The notes beneath the pieces are model-generated. The model was not told where the DNA came from, made no database searches, and saw only the letters and a list, made by a program, of their open reading frames with translations. Below are positions 25,166 through 34,230 of a stretch of DNA of 46,084 nucleotides, one piece after another (position 1 is the first letter of the stretch; the number at the start of each line of letters is the position of its first letter). The translations under genes and the position numbers were made by a program. The DNA lies in NCBI GenBank assembly GCA_028279405.1, contig JANQNU010000031.1:1-46084 (forward strand), written 5' to 3'. The stretch is from Phycisphaerae bacterium. Its GTDB lineage: Bacteria > Planctomycetota > Phycisphaerae > UBA1845 > Fen-1342.

Positions 25166-26944
25166 CTATCGGTCGGGATAGCGGAGCGGGGTCTCCGTCC
25201 CCTCGTCGCTCAGAAGCGGTGCCAGCGATACGTCTCGCAGGAGCACGTCGACGCGCGTTGGTCGCCCGTTGACGCTGGCGTCGCGCGCTACCAGCCGAAC
25301 GCCGTGACTGTAGTCGACGTAATGCGCCCCATGCACGGTTGTCAGTGGCTGGATGACTTGGCCGTCCGGATGATGCCAGCCGTAGATCGCGACATGATCT
25401 GGTCTTTTCCGCAGGCCCATGGACAGCACGACATCTTTCTTGGTCCCCGCGACCAGATCGACACCGAGTCGGTTCCGGAGCTGGCCGTGTACGAGCCGGT
25501 CGTGCTCGAGAAAGGTGACAATCGCGGTCCGTGGCTCCCCCATGGGGCGCGGCGCAAGCTTGTACCGGGCGGCGGCGTGGATCGCGTCGACCAGCCGCGA
25601 GGTCGGTAGCATGCAATCGAGCCCGTCGGCGATCCGCTGCGCCGTAGCCGGCGCCATCGGAACCCGAACCGCGTCGCCCGCGGATCCCACCGCGAGATAG
25701 TCGCGCGCCACGTGCAGCAGCACGGACACCCGCTTGCCCTCTTTGCCGGGGCCTGCAATGAGTACAGCAGACATCCGCCGCAAGTCCTCTGGTACGTTTC
25801 CCGAGCGGAATGCCTGCTCGATCTCGTGCTGTTGCCGGTCAAAGTCGAGATTGGCCAGCGAGGTCATCCAGGTCGTTCCGCGCGACGCACCTTCCGACCG
25901 ATTGACGAAGGGCAGCGGCCGGCTCGAGTCGCGCCGCGTCGTCGGAGTCGACTGGATCCAATCCGTGTACCGAACCGGCCCACCAAGTTCACCCCAGGTG
26001 CCTGCGTGGCGCTTCCCATATGTCAGCGAGAACAGGAATCCGGAGAAGTCACCGACCAGACGCGTGTGCAGGATCTTGTTATCGGGGTTCGGGTGAATCA
26101 GAAAGATGGCTTGTCCGTTTTCGGTTAGCCATGTGTCGAGCTCGCCTTGCCGCTTCTGCGAAAGTGCCTCGGTCTTGCCGAAGTGCGCTAGCATTCTGTG
26201 GGTCGCACGCCACGTACCGCCCGTTGGACCGACGACTTTCTTGCCATCGAGTTGGATCTCACGGTCATCGTACGCGAGGACCACTAGCCGACGCCGATCG
26301 TCTCCTCTGAGCCATGCGTCGATCTTCTCTCCGTGCCCGTCCTCATTCGAGTAGCTGTAATTGGAATCGAGGTACGCAATCCGCGTGATGCCGTCAGGAA
26401 TCACATCCCCGGCGTTGAGCAACCCCGTGGTAAAGCTGCCACCGCCGCTGTGTCCTGTGAGCGTGATCTCGCGCCGGCGAACATCATGCGGCACCAATCG
26501 CACCAGGTCGTCGATCAGCCGTACGATTCGTTCGCCCGCGTCGGCGCGTGCGGCACGCCAGCGCGGCCACGATAACCCGTCCGCCTCCAGCAGTAACAGC
26601 ACCGTATTCTGGGTCGGCGTGACCGTTCGCAGCAACCGCGTTTGAGCGCCGATGTGTTGAATCTGGTGCCGCCAGTGCAGCCCGTCGCGCGCGCGACACC
26701 CCAGCGTTTGCTCGATCGTGTTGCCATTGGGTAACGCATAGAAGACAAAATGAGTCGAACGCTGCGCGTCGAAAGCAGCGGCACTCGGTGCGTTGATCAG
26801 CACGCGGATCCCGTCCGCGACCCGCAGTTCGACCTGCTGTTCGTCGAAATGCGTCGCCGAGACGAAGCCCGGGATGAGATCGCCGCTCGTCGTCACGCTC
26901 GCGAACAGCGCGACCGTCGTAACCGCGGAGATGATCGATCTCAT
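25166..26944 (-). CDS. Secreted alpha/beta hydrolase with uncharacterised C-terminal half
   Basis: 592 residues. The N-terminus MRSIISAVTTVALFASVTTS is a signal peptide. LVLLYA-like strands and the nucleophile elbow TGHSGGGSFTTGLL identify an alpha/beta hydrolase core (residues ~25-330); the catalytic Ser is in GHSGG. After about residue 330 there is no recognisable domain: an extended Arg-rich link (TTRRDSSRPLPFVNRSEGAS), a helical part, and a beta-rich end with YGWHHPDGQVIQPLTTVHGA and YVDYSHGVRLV. The end is His/Asp/Tyr-rich and may be catalytic or metal-binding. It lies 16 bp behind the methyltransferase gene, probably in one transcript. Confidence 0.8.
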   Translation of the reverse strand: MRSIISAVTTVALFASVTTSGDLIPGFVSATHFDEQQVELRVADGIRVLINAPSAAAFDAQRSTHFVFYALPNGNTIEQTLGCRARDGLHWRHQIQHIGAQTRLLRTVTPTQNTVLLLLEADGLSWPRWRAARADAGERIVRLIDDLVRLVPHDVRRREITLTGHSGGGSFTTGLLNAGDVIPDGITRIAYLDSNYSYSNEDGHGEKIDAWLRGDDRRRLVVLAYDDREIQLDGKKVVGPTGGTWRATHRMLAHFGKTEALSQKRQGELDTWLTENGQAIFLIHPNPDNKILHTRLVGDFSGFLFSLTYGKRHAGTWGELGGPVRYTDWIQSTPTTRRDSSRPLPFVNRSEGASRGTTWMTSLANLDFDRQQHEIEQAFRSGNVPEDLRRMSAVLIAGPGKEGKRVSVLLHVARDYLAVGSAGDAVRVPMAPATAQRIADGLDCMLPTSRLVDAIHAAARYKLAPRPMGEPRTAIVTFLEHDRLVHGQLRNRLGVDLVAGTKKDVVLSMGLRKRPDHVAIYGWHHPDGQVIQPLTTVHGAHYVDYSHGVRLVARDASVNGRPTRVDVLLRDVSLAPLLSDEGTETPLRYPDR

Positions 26945-26960
26945 TCGTTGGACCTGGCTT

Positions 26961-27833
26961 CTAACCCTGCTTCTCGAAAAGGACGACCAGCTGGTCGCCG
27001 AGCCGGCTCTGTACCCGACTCAGCCTGCGCTCCAGCCACCGTAGCGGTCGTGGAAGGTCGCGGACGCGGCCCAGGGTGAGGACTTTCAGTGCAAGTCGTA
27101 GTGTCCAGAGTGCTCGAAATGCTGGGGAGTAGACCGCGTACCCGAGTGTCTTCAGGTTGTCTGGCGCAAGAGCTCGCAGCTTGTGATACGGGTAGTGACG
27201 GTGCCAGGGAATCTGATCTGTTGAGAAGTCTGCGATCATTCCCTGTTCGGATCGGCGTCCACTTCCGAATCGTGCGTTGTAATAGTCCTTCTGACCAAGC
27301 AGGCGTCGATGGATGAAGCGGTGCACGCCGGGCGCGACGAACTTGAAGTTACCGGGGTCGAGGAACGTCAACAGTCCGCGGTGGGGCGTCGTGAGGAGCA
27401 ACCGACCTTGCGGCTTGAGCACCCGCGCCAGTTCCACAAGCACGGCGTTCTCGTCCGTGACGTGCTCGATCACGTCCAGAATCGTCACCGTGTCGAACGT
27501 CGCATCCTCGAACGGCAGTCGGTCGCCGGAGGTGATGGGGCGTGCAGTGATTCCCGCGTGCCGCCCGGCGGCTTCGACCTTCTCAGCATCGATATCGACG
27601 GCATAGCGTGCCGTGCAGCGCTTCGCAATTCGTTCGAGAAAGGCCCCGTTGCCGCAGCCGTAGTCCAGCACCGCGCCAAGCGGGTAATCCAGCCATGCTT
27701 CCGCGTAGTCATGCCAATTCAGCGGGCGCTCGGGATGCAGTGATCGGACGCTCGCAATGCTGGGAATGACGCGATCGGTGCGATCGAGAGCCCCATGGGC
27801 ACGATCAGCAGCGCAGACGGCCGGGCTGCCCAT
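26961..27833 (-). CDS. Class I SAM-dependent methyltransferase
   Basis: 290 residues; the ATG at 27833 is preceded by GGGAGG. The Rossmann SAM motif I is VLDYGCGNGAFLERIAKR, followed by the acidic AVDIDAEKVEAAG, the GDRLPFEDATFDTVTILDVI block and ELARVLKPQGRLLLTTPHRG, typical of type 11/UbiE-like methyltransferases of small molecules or lipids. The C-terminal third is Arg-rich with a long amphipathic segment (FRALWTLRLALKVLTLGRVR), suggesting membrane association. The substrate is unknown. It is upstream of the hydrolase gene and divergent from the zinc-ribbon gene. Confidence 0.88.
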   Translation of the reverse strand: MGSPAVCAADRAHGALDRTDRVIPSIASVRSLHPERPLNWHDYAEAWLDYPLGAVLDYGCGNGAFLERIAKRCTARYAVDIDAEKVEAAGRHAGITARPITSGDRLPFEDATFDTVTILDVIEHVTDENAVLVELARVLKPQGRLLLTTPHRGLLTFLDPGNFKFVAPGVHRFIHRRLLGQKDYYNARFGSGRRSEQGMIADFSTDQIPWHRHYPYHKLRALAPDNLKTLGYAVYSPAFRALWTLRLALKVLTLGRVRDLPRPLRWLERRLSRVQSRLGDQLVVLFEKQG

Positions 27834-28124
27834 CCTCCCCTCCCAACGTCAAGTCCGCGGACGGTGACAACCAACGACGTTGAATCCGTCGCGCAGTAGC
27901 GAACACCATTATCCGATCCTAGGTCAGCATAATCGATCCCGACAATGATAACTGTCGATTTTCCAATCGGACGGAAGATTGCTCGCAGTAGCCGGATTTC
28001 GTCGTGCGCCCAATTGGACCACGGATACGATCCGTCCGAAAATATCGAAAGAGCGATTGTATAGACTACGTCGCATACGGCCGCGGATTCCCGGACGCTC
28101 TGCCCCGGATTTCGGAGAGATTCG

Positions 28125-28847
28125 ATGCAACTGCACTGCCCCCATTGCGGCGACGCCATTCAGGCCGACGACGTCAACCTCGAGCGTGAAATCGCCAAAT
28201 GCCGCGAATGTCACGCCGTCTTCAGCTTTGCCGGCGCGCTCGGCCAGCGCGAAGGGCCGACCGCGCGGTCCAAGGCACGGGAGGCGCTGTCGCAGGCGCC
28301 GCCGCGCGGCTTCAAACTCGACGAAACCGGGCCCAACCTGGTCATGGTCCGCCGATGGTTCTCGCCGCTCTATTTCGGTTTGTTGATCTTCTGTGTTCCA
28401 TGGATCGGGTTCCTGGTCTTCTGGTACTCAATGGCGCTCGGGCGCGACGTACCGTGGATCATGGTCATATTCCCGATCGGGCATGTCGCGGTCGGCGTCG
28501 GTCTGGCCTACGTGACGATCTGCGGCTTCGTTAACTCGACCACCATCACCGTCGGCGACGGCCAGCTCAGCATCCAGCACGGTCCGTTGCCGTGGATGGG
28601 AAACCAGACCCTCGACTCGAGCCAGATCGAACAGCTCTACTGCCGCGAGCGCACGTACCGCACCAAGCACGGCACGCGCACGCGCTACGAGTTGCACGCG
28701 GTCACGCGCCATGCCGGATCACGCAAATTGCTCAGCGGATTCGACGAGCCCGAGCACGTGCTCTACATCGAACAGCAACTCGAAACCCGTCTGCGGATCA
28801 AGGACGCGCCCGTCCGAGGCGAATGGGGGCGCACGTCAGCGGTCTGA
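28125..28847 (+). CDS. Zinc-ribbon membrane protein, unknown function
   Basis: 240 residues, ATG with GGAGAG upstream. The N-terminal zinc ribbon has C5-P-H-C8 and C26-R-E-C29. Two transmembrane segments follow (PLYFGLLIFCVPWIGFLVFW and PWIMVIFPIGHVAVGVGLAY), then a beta-rich, PH-like soluble part (STTITVGDGQLSIQHGPLPW; YRTKHGTRTRYELHAVTR). This zinc ribbon + two helices + PH-like layout is seen in many uncharacterised bacterial proteins. It sits beside a parS-like site but shows no link to partition. Confidence 0.8.
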   Translation: MQLHCPHCGDAIQADDVNLEREIAKCRECHAVFSFAGALGQREGPTARSKAREALSQAPPRGFKLDETGPNLVMVRRWFSPLYFGLLIFCVPWIGFLVFWYSMALGRDVPWIMVIFPIGHVAVGVGLAYVTICGFVNSTTITVGDGQLSIQHGPLPWMGNQTLDSSQIEQLYCRERTYRTKHGTRTRYELHAVTRHAGSRKLLSGFDEPEHVLYIEQQLETRLRIKDAPVRGEWGRTSAV

Positions 28848-28865
28848 CCACGCGCGTGACAACCG

Positions 28866-28881
28866 TGTTTCACGTGAAACG
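28866..28881. other. Probable parS centromere site (ParB binding)
   Basis: TGTTTCACGTGAAACG contains a perfect 14-bp palindrome GTTTCACGTGAAAC (28867-28880) and matches the widely conserved parS consensus TGTTTCACGTGAAACA at 15 of 16 positions. It lies in the 67-bp gap between convergent genes. parS sites recruit ParB and usually cluster in the origin-proximal part of the chromosome. No parA/parB genes are in the window and no second copy was found. Confidence 0.85.
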
Positions 28882-28914
28882 CCGTTGCGCCGAGAAGCGG
28901 TCCGCGCTCTGAGA

Positions 28915-29964
28915 TCAGAGTCGAACGTCGCGCGAGTCGGGGCCGACGCGGATGATCTTGCGCGTCAGGTCGTGAAATGCCCGGATATAGCGTACCGTTC
29001 GGGAGCGCGCCCGCATGACGATCGAGTGCGTCGTGGCGATGTGTCCGGAGACGCGCACACCCGCCAGCAAAGCGCTATCCGTGATCCCCGTCGCTACGAA
29101 GACGATCCCGTCGCCACGTGCCATATCCTCGGAGGTGTAGGTTCGTTCGAGGTGTTCCTCGTACCCGTCGTCGAGAAGCTGCTTGCGTTCCTCGTCGTCG
29201 CGGGGCCACATCCGCGCCAGCATCTCCCCGCCGAGGCACTTGATCGCGGCTGCGGCCAGTATCGCTTCCGGCGAGCCGCCGATACCCATGTAGACATCGA
29301 CCGGACTGTCCGGCATGCACGGACCGATCGCGCCCGCAACGTCGCCGTCACCGATCAGCCGAATCGATGCGCCCGTCCCGCGTACGTCGTTGATCAGTTT
29401 TTCGTGCCGTGGACGATCGAGGATGCATACCACGAGGTCCCGGACGCGCTTGCCCAGTTTGAGCGCGATCAATTCAAGGTTCTGCTCGACCGGCGCGTCG
29501 AGTCGTAGTGTCCCCGTCCCTTCCTTGACCTGCGGTCCGACGGCGATCTTCTCCATATACACGCTCGGCACCGCGGCCAGCGCCCGCTCGTCAGGCGACT
29601 TGGTATTTGCCGCTGCAAGCACGCTGATCGCGCCGGGCAGCCCCTTCGCGGTCAGGGTCGTGCCGTCGATCGGGTCGAGCGCGATGCTGACGGCCGGCGA
29701 GTCGTCCACCCATGTACCGAGCGTTTCGCCGACGAAAATTCCCGGCGCCTGATCCTTGATCCCTTCGCCAATCGTGCACGTACCGCGCATGTCGATGAGA
29801 TTCAGCATTCCGCGGATGGCATCGGTCGCGGCGGCGTCGGCCGCGTTCTTGTCCCCTTTGCCGATCCAGCGAAAGACGTTGAGCGATGCTGCCTCGCAGG
29901 CGCGTACCAGATCGAGCCCGATCAACCGTTCGGTTCCGACCCCTGGTTTACGTTCGGCTGACAT
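28915..29964 (-). CDS. glpX: Class II fructose-1,6-bisphosphatase
   Basis: 349 residues. It carries the GlpX signatures: GKGDKNAADAAATDAIRGML, the metal-site motif IGEG, ALDPIDGTTLTAKG (DPIDGTT of the Li-sensitive phosphatase superfamily), IGGSPEAILAAAAIKCLGGE and VATGITDSALLAGV. It removes the 1-phosphate of fructose-1,6-bisphosphate (in some bacteria also sedoheptulose-1,7-bisphosphate) in gluconeogenesis. It is slightly longer than the E. coli protein because of the C-terminal end. It stands alone, downstream of a 580-bp repeat-filled gap. Confidence 0.95.
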   Translation of the reverse strand: MSAERKPGVGTERLIGLDLVRACEAASLNVFRWIGKGDKNAADAAATDAIRGMLNLIDMRGTCTIGEGIKDQAPGIFVGETLGTWVDDSPAVSIALDPIDGTTLTAKGLPGAISVLAAANTKSPDERALAAVPSVYMEKIAVGPQVKEGTGTLRLDAPVEQNLELIALKLGKRVRDLVVCILDRPRHEKLINDVRGTGASIRLIGDGDVAGAIGPCMPDSPVDVYMGIGGSPEAILAAAAIKCLGGEMLARMWPRDDEERKQLLDDGYEEHLERTYTSEDMARGDGIVFVATGITDSALLAGVRVSGHIATTHSIVMRARSRTVRYIRAFHDLTRKIIRVGPDSRDVRL

Positions 29965-30546
29965 GATGCGTGATCTCCTTCAGACCGCGTGGAAGCCCGA
30001 CCCCACCCGTGTCGGGTCACTGCGAACATACGGAAAACCACGCCACTTGTCCACGCGGGGGGCTCTTTCACTGAGGCAGGCGTCTGCACGGTGCCGTTGG
30101 GTTTGCCCAGGGGGACGCATCGACTCGACGAGCGATAATGCGTCCCCCACCCTAAAGGGTGGGGCATCTGGCGCGGGGTCGTGCATGCGCCAGGCTGAGA
30201 CGTTCGGCGCTACAAGCCGCCGGTGCCATTCATCGGTCGTTTGCCCTACACCAGGGTGGGGCAGGCGTCTCGCCTGGGCAGCAAGCTGCCTTGATGAGGC
30301 AAGCGTCTACGCCGCTTGCCCCGGTAAGGCCGGTCCCTAGAACACAGGGTGGGGCGGGCGTCTCGCCCGCCATTGCCGCTCGCTTGCGCTCGGGCTCGTT
30401 GTGTGGGCGAGGGGCGCCAGTGCGAGCGGGGGAGCAAGCTCCCTTTGCGAGGGCCGTGTCTACGCCACGTGCCCCAGCACGAACCAGAGACCAAACACAA
30501 CGAGCCGCGAGCGCGAGCGAGCGGTTCAAAGGGCGCTGTCGAACCC
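29965..30546. repeat. 582-bp gap filled with REP-like repeats
   Basis: No gene is supported. It contains CCCCACCCTaaAGGGTGGGG (30145-30164, perfect 9-bp arms), AGGGTGGGGCAGGCGTCTCG (from 30253), a module with GAGGCAAGCGTCTACGCCGC (about 30296-30315) resembling the copies at 2675-2723, AGGGTGGGGCGGGCGTCTCG (from 30346), and GCTCGCTTGCGCTCGGGCTC (about 30368) with its near-inverse near 30500. It separates the 3' end of the large secreted gene from glpX, both on the minus strand, so it could act as a transcription or mRNA-decay barrier. Confidence 0.85.
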
Positions 30547-33500
30547 TCACCGCGGCCCGGACCAGTTCTCCGCGAAGATTTCGACGTCGTCGCGGTCAAT
30601 GTCGCGGTCCGCGTCGAAGTCGAGGATGGTTCCGAGCCCGTCGATCCAGAAGATCCCGCTGCCGGTAAACTGGTGCTGCAGGGCCGCCGCGTCGTGCAGA
30701 TCGATGTCCAGATCGAGGTCGGCGTCCGCGGTGCCGCCGAGGTCGCCGACGGTCGAGGCGACGCGCAGGCCGAAGTTCGCGCCACCCGCGTCGAGGTTGA
30801 AGTCGAGATCGAAGGTGCTGCCGGCCAGGACCGCTCCGTTTGCGAAGTCGCCGCCCAGCGCTCGGCGCGTCGGTAACGGCGGATCGCCGACGATTGGCGT
30901 TCCGGGGGTGTCGCACCATTCGAATACATTGCCCGCCATGTCGTATGCGCCCCACGGGCTGCGGGCACCGGCGCTGCCGACGGTGGAGACATTGCCGCAA
31001 ACGTTCTGAAACGGCGGTTCACAGGTGCCGTTCCAGTCGGCGCCGCGAGCCAGCGTCGCTGTGTTCGGGCCCGGGTTCGTGACGTTGCCGCTCGCGTCGG
31101 TCTCCGACAGTTCCGGGATCTCGTCGTGCCGCGTCGGGTAGCGCCAATAGTCCGGCGTGCCGCTCGCGTCTGCGCCGGGATCGAACGGATCGTAGTAGGC
31201 AGCCTTGTACCATTCGTCGTCGGACGGCATGAACCAGCGCGCACCCGGGTTACGCACGACATGCTCCGGCGGGTGGTTCAGATCGTACGCGCCCGTTTCG
31301 GTCGTGTCCGGACCCTGTGGTCCCTGCGGCCGGCCGTTGTGCAGCCAGTTGCAGAAGCGGGCTGCTGTCAGCCAGTTGAAACCGTTGGCCGGCTTGTTTG
31401 CGAAGTTCGGCTTTGCCGAATACGTGAAGCTACCCGGGCTGCCGTTACGCACGACGCCGCCGCGCAGGCTGGTGGTCATCAGCGGATCGTAGAGCCCGTT
31501 CAGGTCTTCCGCCGCAACCGCGTTGAGGAACGCGACGAACTCGGCATTGGTGATTTCGAACCGTCCGATGCGCCGCGGCCGCGCCACGTGGCCCCGACCG
31601 TTGGTATCCGGCGAGTTATTGGCGGCCGCCACAACGACGGAATCGACCGCGTCGTCCACGAAATCCTCCGGCACCGCAAGGAAGATCGCTTCGGCACCGT
31701 TCGTCAGAGACGCGCGGAATGCAACCTGGTCGACGTCGTTCAGCGTTCGCGGCTTGCCGTCCTGGCCGCCGGAGCTGCCGATTCCGAGCATCATGTGCAG
31801 GTTGCTGAGCACGAGATCGCCTGGACTGTCGGCCTCGTCGATGACGCGGTTCAGGGTCACGCCGTCGAAGAGGTAGATACCTTCGTTGCCGACACCGTCG
31901 GCGTAGCGCGCGGTGAACACCACGTTCCCGTGCCGGTTTACTGCGAAGCTGCCCGCGGACGTGAACCGCGCCCCGGGTTGTCCGGGCACGGGATCGTGGA
32001 AGTCCACGACCGTGCGCAATCCTGTGCTCGACGCGATGAAAATGCCCGCGTCTGCCAGCCCGGCGCCGTACACGCCGGGGAATACGACATCGCCGACCGC
32101 GTTGATTGCGGGGAAACCCAGTTCGAGGAAACGCGTGCCGGGTCGACCGGGGACCTCGTAAGCGGCCGAGTTGTCGACGACGGTCGCAAGTTGGCCGGCG
32201 CTGTCGGCAACAAACACGCCTTGATTCCCCATCCCGCCGGTGTAGCGAGCGAAGAAAACGATGGTTCCGGCGCGATTGATGCTCGGGAACGAGCCGACAG
32301 TCGTGAACGATGCCGTTGCCGGCTGGTCCGGCGGCGTCAGCGTACTGTCTGCGACGACGACGACCGTGCCCATTTCATCGTCGTAGCGATATAGCCCGTC
32401 GGTTCCAGTGCCGCCGGTGAGAACCGCTCGGAACGCGAGCACGTTCTCATCATTCAACGCCATGAACGGGTCGAAATCGGTGTACCGTGCGCCGTTCGGC
32501 TGGCCCGGCGGGGCTTGCGTCGTGTCGGCGACACGAACGATCCCGGTCGCGGGATCGCCCAGGTAGATGCCGGTTTGCTCGACGAAGGCCGCGTCGCGGA
32601 AGGTCGCGATCGTGACGCCGGCGTTCGCGTTGTTCAGCAGCGGCAGGATGCCGGCGAGAAACGGAAAGGTCGTGAAGCCGAAGGCGTCCGGGTGACCGGG
32701 CACCGACAGCGTCGGATTGTCGTCGAAGATGAGCCTGACGCCCTCGCGGTCGTGCAGGTAGAGGCCCTGACTGTTGTCGCCGAACGAGAAGTTGCCGCGG
32801 AAGAGCACCGCTCCGGCTGTGTTGATGGCGGACGGTCCGAAGGCCGACCAGGTTGTCGCTCCACTTTGCCCCGGCGGACGAAAGTCGAAGCTGTCATCGA
32901 CGAGCCGTTCCAATACACCGTTGCTGAATCGGTACAGGCCCTCGTTGCCGGACGCCGGCCCATCGAAGTTGGCTTTGAAGGAGACCTCGCCGCGATGGTT
33001 GATCGCGGGATCGCTGGCAGCGAACGTGGTGAAATGGTCGCCGACGCGGCCCGGCACCTCGTCGCCGGTCGCTGCGACGGGCGTGATCGCGAAGCGCATC
33101 TCGGTACGACATTGCGACAGTCGCACCTCGACGGCCCGACTGACGACGCTCCCGCACGTATCGGTCACGACCACGTCATAGAGCCCCATATCGTCGAGCC
33201 GAGCGCTCGCGATCGCGAGCGTGGGGGCCGTTGCTCCGGAGACCGGGCGCCCGTTGCGTCGCCATTCAAAGGAAACGGGCGAGACGGCATCGACGCCGAC
33301 CGTGAGGGTGATGGCGTCGCCGACACACGCAACGGTGCCCGTCGGCTGTTCAGTGATGGCGGGGACAGTGCGTGTTGTGAGTTGCGCGCCGGTGCTGGTG
33401 ACAACGCCGCAATCGTCTTGCACGACGACGTCGTACGAACCTTCATCCGTGGAGGTGACAGCAGGTACGACAAGTGTACTGCTCGTTGCGCCCGGCAGGT

Positions 33501-34113
33501 CGACCCCGTTACGGCGCCATTGGTATTGCAACGTGCCGAGTCCGGTCGCCACCACTGAAAAGACGGCGTCGCTCCCGGTACAGACTGTCTGGTCGTCCGG
33601 CTGGACGCTGATTTCCGGCGCGCAGTCGAGCGTCACACGGAGCACATACGGAGCGTTTGGTTCCGGCGGCGCCCACGGCGGCGTCGGGCGCGCGGTCCCG
33701 ACCTCGACCCAGTAGCTCCGTCCCGCGTCGAGTTGCACTGTGACGACCGGATCGGCGCTCGGTGGCGAGCCCGGACACTCATCGTCGGCGATCACGAGTT
33801 CGTCCCCGTCTGCCCAGCCGCAGCCGTCGATGTACACGCGCAGAAACGCATCCGCGGTGCTGCCGCACATATCGAACGTGTAGTCCCCGGTGAAGGTGCA
33901 GTCGTAACGGTAGAACGTATCGAAGTAGGGACGATCGACCATATCGTTCGCGCAACCGTATACACCGACGTGCGTGAACGGCAGATCGTCCAGCGTAAAC
34001 GTGATTGCTTGCGCGCACCGCTCGTTCGGTGCATCGACGCATTGCGCCGACGTCCGCGGTGCCAGTCCGAGTACGCATGACACAAAGACCGCGCAGCTAC
34101 GCAGTATCATCAT
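30547..34113 (-). CDS. Large secreted protein: PPC-like, two Ig-like domains, DUF7453-like repeats, sulfatase-modifying-factor fold, Asp-rich tail
   Basis: 1188 residues. The ATG at 34113 has AAGGAG 7 nt upstream; the signal peptide ends APRTSA. By eye: a prepeptidase-C-like sandwich (~24-155, FDMCGSTADAFLRVYIDGCG), two Ig-like domains (~158-330; YQWRRNGVDLPGATSSTLVV and FEWRRNGRPVSGATAPTLAI), five to seven repeats with AxNxxGxVxFxAxxxG...GxY pattern (~338-815; propeller-like, as in DUF7453), and an SUMF1/FGE-type domain (~849-1121: RIGRFEITNAEFVAFLN, RFCNWLHNGRP, WFMPSDDEWYKAAYYD, WGAYDMAGNVFEW, FGLRVAS). The final DLDLDIDLHDAAAL and DFDADRDIDRDD segments are dockerin-like. The active-site Cys pair of true formylglycine enzymes is not visible, so a binding role is more likely. 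Extracellular. Confidence 0.85.
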   Translation of the reverse strand: MMILRSCAVFVSCVLGLAPRTSAQCVDAPNERCAQAITFTLDDLPFTHVGVYGCANDMVDRPYFDTFYRYDCTFTGDYTFDMCGSTADAFLRVYIDGCGWADGDELVIADDECPGSPPSADPVVTVQLDAGRSYWVEVGTARPTPPWAPPEPNAPYVLRVTLDCAPEISVQPDDQTVCTGSDAVFSVVATGLGTLQYQWRRNGVDLPGATSSTLVVPAVTSTDEGSYDVVVQDDCGVVTSTGAQLTTRTVPAITEQPTGTVACVGDAITLTVGVDAVSPVSFEWRRNGRPVSGATAPTLAIASARLDDMGLYDVVVTDTCGSVVSRAVEVRLSQCRTEMRFAITPVAATGDEVPGRVGDHFTTFAASDPAINHRGEVSFKANFDGPASGNEGLYRFSNGVLERLVDDSFDFRPPGQSGATTWSAFGPSAINTAGAVLFRGNFSFGDNSQGLYLHDREGVRLIFDDNPTLSVPGHPDAFGFTTFPFLAGILPLLNNANAGVTIATFRDAAFVEQTGIYLGDPATGIVRVADTTQAPPGQPNGARYTDFDPFMALNDENVLAFRAVLTGGTGTDGLYRYDDEMGTVVVVADSTLTPPDQPATASFTTVGSFPSINRAGTIVFFARYTGGMGNQGVFVADSAGQLATVVDNSAAYEVPGRPGTRFLELGFPAINAVGDVVFPGVYGAGLADAGIFIASSTGLRTVVDFHDPVPGQPGARFTSAGSFAVNRHGNVVFTARYADGVGNEGIYLFDGVTLNRVIDEADSPGDLVLSNLHMMLGIGSSGGQDGKPRTLNDVDQVAFRASLTNGAEAIFLAVPEDFVDDAVDSVVVAAANNSPDTNGRGHVARPRRIGRFEITNAEFVAFLNAVAAEDLNGLYDPLMTTSLRGGVVRNGSPGSFTYSAKPNFANKPANGFNWLTAARFCNWLHNGRPQGPQGPDTTETGAYDLNHPPEHVVRNPGARWFMPSDDEWYKAAYYDPFDPGADASGTPDYWRYPTRHDEIPELSETDASGNVTNPGPNTATLARGADWNGTCEPPFQNVCGNVSTVGSAGARSPWGAYDMAGNVFEWCDTPGTPIVGDPPLPTRRALGGDFANGAVLAGSTFDLDFNLDAGGANFGLRVASTVGDLGGTADADLDLDIDLHDAAALQHQFTGSGIFWIDGLGTILDFDADRDIDRDDVEIFAENWSGPR

Positions 34114-34230
34114 AGGACGGCTCCTTGGCGAAGCCGCGACCACCAAACGTGGGGCGTTCGGCGGTCGGGCCACGCTGGGTTGCAACTGTCGTGCAGTTGG
34201 TCAATCGCCCCTCACGGGGTCGGTTTCGGA

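Noticed and set aside
31575-31590. CACGTG-centred palindrome as a second parS site
   Set aside because: It reads GCCACGTGGC inside a coding region and lacks the GTTT/AAAC arms.
31126-32394. 422-codon open frame on the + strand
   Set aside because: Antisense to the large multidomain secreted gene, whose domains are clear; no start signal.
34150-34225. Terminator after the dockerin-tailed gene ending at 34231
   Set aside because: Hairpins (CAACTG...CAGTTG; CCCC...GGGG) are present but there is no T-run on the minus strand; not strong enough to list.
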